Notes under the pieces: model-generated
Database searches by the model: none
Seen by the model: only the letters and a program-made list of their open reading frames with translations
Told to the model about the DNA's origin: nothing
Translations under genes and position numbers: made by a program
Shown: in pieces, positions 51,476 to 51,546 of the stretch
Position numbering within the stretch: the stretch's first letter is position 1
Layout: each line of letters starts with the position of its first letter
Source of the DNA: Defluviitaleaceae bacterium
Lineage (GTDB): Bacteria; Bacillota; Clostridia; Lachnospirales; WRAX01
NCBI GenBank assembly: GCA_009785555.1
Contig: WQWB01000005.1
Span: 1 to 51,546 of the forward strand
DNA: 51,546 nt
Reading direction: 5' to 3'

Positions 51476-51546
51476 ATGAAAAACAAGTACGCAAGACGTT
51501 CAAAAATTTCTGAAGCCAAATTTCGCGAGTTGGTCAAGTATTTTGC
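51476..51546 (+). mobile_element. Start of an IS1595-type transposase gene, cut by the window edge
   Basis: The ATG after AGGTGAAATCA opens a frame reading MKNKYARRSKISEAKFRE, the typical beginning of ISXO2/IS1595-family transposases as I know them. Only 23 codons are visible. The palindrome-like AGGGACTTCCCT near 51423-51434 may belong to the left end of the element, but no terminal repeat can be confirmed without the right end. Confidence 0.65.

Overview
The window looks like chromosome of a spore-forming, Clostridia-type Firmicute. Reasons: a perfect CIRCE site ahead of hrcA-grpE-dnaK, a yunB-type sporulation gene, an HU-rqcP pair, an L27 carrying the Firmicute N-terminal pro-segment next to its protease Prp, frequent TTG and GTG starts behind strong AGGAGG-type ribosome sites, and SigA promoters close to TTGACA/TATAAT. 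I see no tRNA, rRNA or CRISPR array.

Layout. 1-5609: a plus-strand cluster with the C-terminal part of a PgpH-type c-di-AMP phosphodiesterase joined in frame to the rRNA endonuclease YbeY, a DUF3048 envelope protein, Era, a tiny YqzL-like protein, RecO and a two-domain PPK2 polyphosphate kinase. 5659-10468: HU under its own promoter, a terminator, then rqcP-mutL-miaA and a YnbB-type PLP enzyme. 10470-12814 (minus): a sigma factor with a large C-terminal extension, and a small lipoprotein. 12881-18969: a KDPG aldolase-VOC fusion, a frameshifted S41 peptidase, a GH4 glycosidase, an AraC-GyrI type regulator and an MntP-like membrane protein. 19074-21064 (minus): rsfS, a nadD-yqeK fusion and rpiB. 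21132-28906: hemW and the heat-shock locus hrcA-grpE-dnaK, separated from dnaJ by four unrelated genes. 28964-30330: an island with the tail of a lost gene (possibly a DNA methyltransferase) and an unknown membrane protein. 30331-32794: a MerR-like mini-protein, a TM2 protein, an ECF sigma factor with a small partner, and yunB. 33076-35772: a class A PBP. 35827-43803: purL, a methyltransferase, purM, purN, a small membrane protein and purD. 43974-48843: an unknown protein, a YigZ-family protein and IleRS. 48881-51243: rplU-prp-rpmA-obg. The right edge enters an IS1595-type transposase gene.

How the genes work together. The window is mostly translation and ribosome maturation (YbeY, Era, RqcP, MiaA, RsfS, IleRS, L21, L27, Prp, Obg), DNA maintenance (RecO, HU, MutL), protein folding (HrcA/GrpE/DnaK/DnaJ), de novo purine synthesis and cell envelope.

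The most unusual observations are these. (1) A structured 167-nt element occurs in two full copies (17121-17287, 30122-30288) and one internally deleted copy (12168-12210, minus). The end stem differs between the full copies by compensating base-pair changes, and every copy lies just upstream, on the same strand, of a gene for a DNA-binding regulator. (2) The glutaminase domain of PurL has lost its catalytic Cys, His and Glu. (3) One gene (43974) seems to start on ATA. (4) Two interleaved, mutually exclusive hairpins follow dnaK. (5) There are unusual gene fusions, a sigma factor fused to a winged-helix-containing region, and a cysteine-rich PBP.
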